Source: Betaproteobacteria bacterium
GTDB taxonomy: Bacteria; Pseudomonadota; Gammaproteobacteria; Burkholderiales; SG8-41
DNA length: 22,832 nucleotides
Direction: 5' to 3'
Assembly: GCA_021414185.1 (NCBI GenBank)
Contig: JAIOOZ010000104.1
Location: forward strand, 1-22,832
Position numbers and translations under genes: made by a program
Shown here: positions 21,991-22,832 of the stretch, piece by piece
Numbering within the stretch: position 1 is the stretch's first letter
Layout of the letters: each line of letters begins with the position of its first letter
The notes under the pieces: generated by a model
What the model was told of the DNA's origin: nothing
Seen by the model: only the letters and a program-made list of their open reading frames with translations
Databases searched by the model: none

Positions 21991-22832
21991 GTGAGCAAGC
22001 AAACGATTTCGCAGATTCTCGCGCGGTTCGCGGCGGATCTGGCGTGGCAGCAGATTCCGGCGCCGGTGCAGGAGCGCGCCAAGCTCCTGCTGATCGATGC
22101 GATAGGCGTGGCGTTCGCATCCACGCAGTTCGAGTTCGCGCAGCGCGCGCTCGCTGCCTTGAAGCACCTCGGCACGGGCGATTCCCCCGTAATCGGCATG
22201 GCGCAAACGCTCTCGCTGCGCGATGCGGCGATGCTGAACGGGCTGCTCATCCACGGTCTCGATTACGACGACACCTATTTGCCGGGATCGGTGCATCTCA
22301 CCGCGAGCTGCGTGCCGACGGTGCTCGCCGTGGCGGCCGCCAACGGTGCGAGCGGAGAAGAGCTGCTGACTGCGCTGGCGCTTGGCCTCGAGACGGCGGC
22401 GCGTCTCGCGTCGGCCGGCAGAGGTGGATTCGTCCGCGCCGGATTTCACGCGACCAGCGTGTGCGGCACGTTTGGCGCCACCATCGCAGCGGGCCGCCTG
22501 ATGAAACTGGACGCTGCGCAACTCGCGCTCGCGCAAGGCGCTGCGCTCAGCATGGCATCGGGCACGCTGCAGCCGATGCAGGATGGCGCATGGACCAAGC
22601 GCATGCATCCCGGTTGGGCCGCCGTGTCCGGCATTACTGCTGCTGCGCTTGCGCGTGAGGGATACATCGGTCCGGGCGAGCCTTACGAGGGGCGCTTCGG
22701 TCTCTTTGCGACTTTCCTCGGGGCGAACACCAAGGAAGCAGACCCGGCGAGCGTGTGCGAAGGTTTGGGCAAGCACTGGGAATTTCCACGGGCGTCTGTG
22801 AAGCTGTTCCCGGCATGCCATCAGTCGCATGC
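21991..22832 (+). CDS. MmgE/PrpD-family protein, 5' part only
   Basis: The frame starts at GTG 21991 and is open to the window edge (280 codons of roughly 450 expected). The translation matches the MmgE/PrpD (2-methylcitrate dehydratase-like) family: LLLIDAIGVAFASTQFEFAQ, the alanine-rich GMAQTLSLRDAAMLNGLLIH, the active-site-type HGLDYDDTYLPGSVHLTASC, VPTVLAVAAANGASGEELL, GFHATSVCGTFGAT and MHPGWAAVSGITA. The family includes methylcitrate and other hydroxyacid dehydratases and some epimerases, so the substrate is unknown. A GGGGA (21980-21984) may be the ribosome site. It is separated from fliA by a terminator and is functionally unrelated to motility as far as can be seen. Confidence 0.85.
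   Translation, partial: MSKQTISQILARFAADLAWQQIPAPVQERAKLLLIDAIGVAFASTQFEFAQRALAALKHLGTGDSPVIGMAQTLSLRDAAMLNGLLIHGLDYDDTYLPGSVHLTASCVPTVLAVAAANGASGEELLTALALGLETAARLASAGRGGFVRAGFHATSVCGTFGATIAAGRLMKLDAAQLALAQGAALSMASGTLQPMQDGAWTKRMHPGWAAVSGITAAALAREGYIGPGEPYEGRFGLFATFLGANTKEADPASVCEGLGKHWEFPRASVKLFPACHQSH

Overview
The window looks like a chromosomal segment of a GC-rich betaproteobacterium. Protein styles and local gene orders support this (ubiH-like next to dsbC; mltA/apaG/rpe/gph/trpE; flhDC-motAB together with flhB-flhA-flhF-flhG-fliA). I cannot place it to genus. No phage, IS or CRISPR is visible.

Region 1 (1-5.8 kb) is housekeeping and envelope. On the minus strand lie miaB, which runs off the left edge and carries a clear frameshift near 588-590, a small exported protein overlapping it by one base, and a CAT-anticodon tRNA with its own promoter and terminator. 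On the plus strand are a UbiH-type flavin hydroxylase, the periplasmic disulfide isomerase DsbC and a TonB-like protein. The last converges on the minus-strand lytic transglycosylase gene mltA. A 36-residue membrane ORF is divergent from mltA.

Region 2 (5.8-9.9 kb) has apaG on the minus strand, then rpe, gph and trpE on the plus strand. The gph-trpE gap encodes a 29-residue reading frame with three Trp codons, plus inverted repeats and a T tract, which resembles a trp attenuator. trpG, trpD and trpC do not follow trpE. Instead there is a small secreted SH3-like protein.

Region 3 (9.9-11.2 kb) is sparse. It holds one small secreted unknown protein with a structured leader and a long AT-richer region ahead of flhD.

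Region 4 (11.2-21.8 kb) is a co-directional flagellar block. It has the master regulator flhDC, the stator genes motAB, a membrane-anchored SAM methyltransferase, an HDOD protein, export genes flhB and flhA, the number/placement pair flhF and flhG, and sigma-28 (fliA). Most junctions overlap or nearly touch, so one or two long transcripts are likely. Oddities are an flhC lacking its usual first ~27 codons, an FlhG without the signature lysine of its deviant Walker A motif, and the methyltransferase/HDOD pair between motB and flhB. The block ends in a large two-part hairpin and an intrinsic terminator.

Region 5 (22.0 kb to the end) is the start of an MmgE/PrpD-family gene cut by the window edge.

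I did not find a wholly new system. The best leads are the trp leader, the flhD/flhC junction, the methyltransferase-HDOD pair, the atypical FlhG and the structured leader before the small secreted gene. All family assignments were made by reading translations, without database searches.
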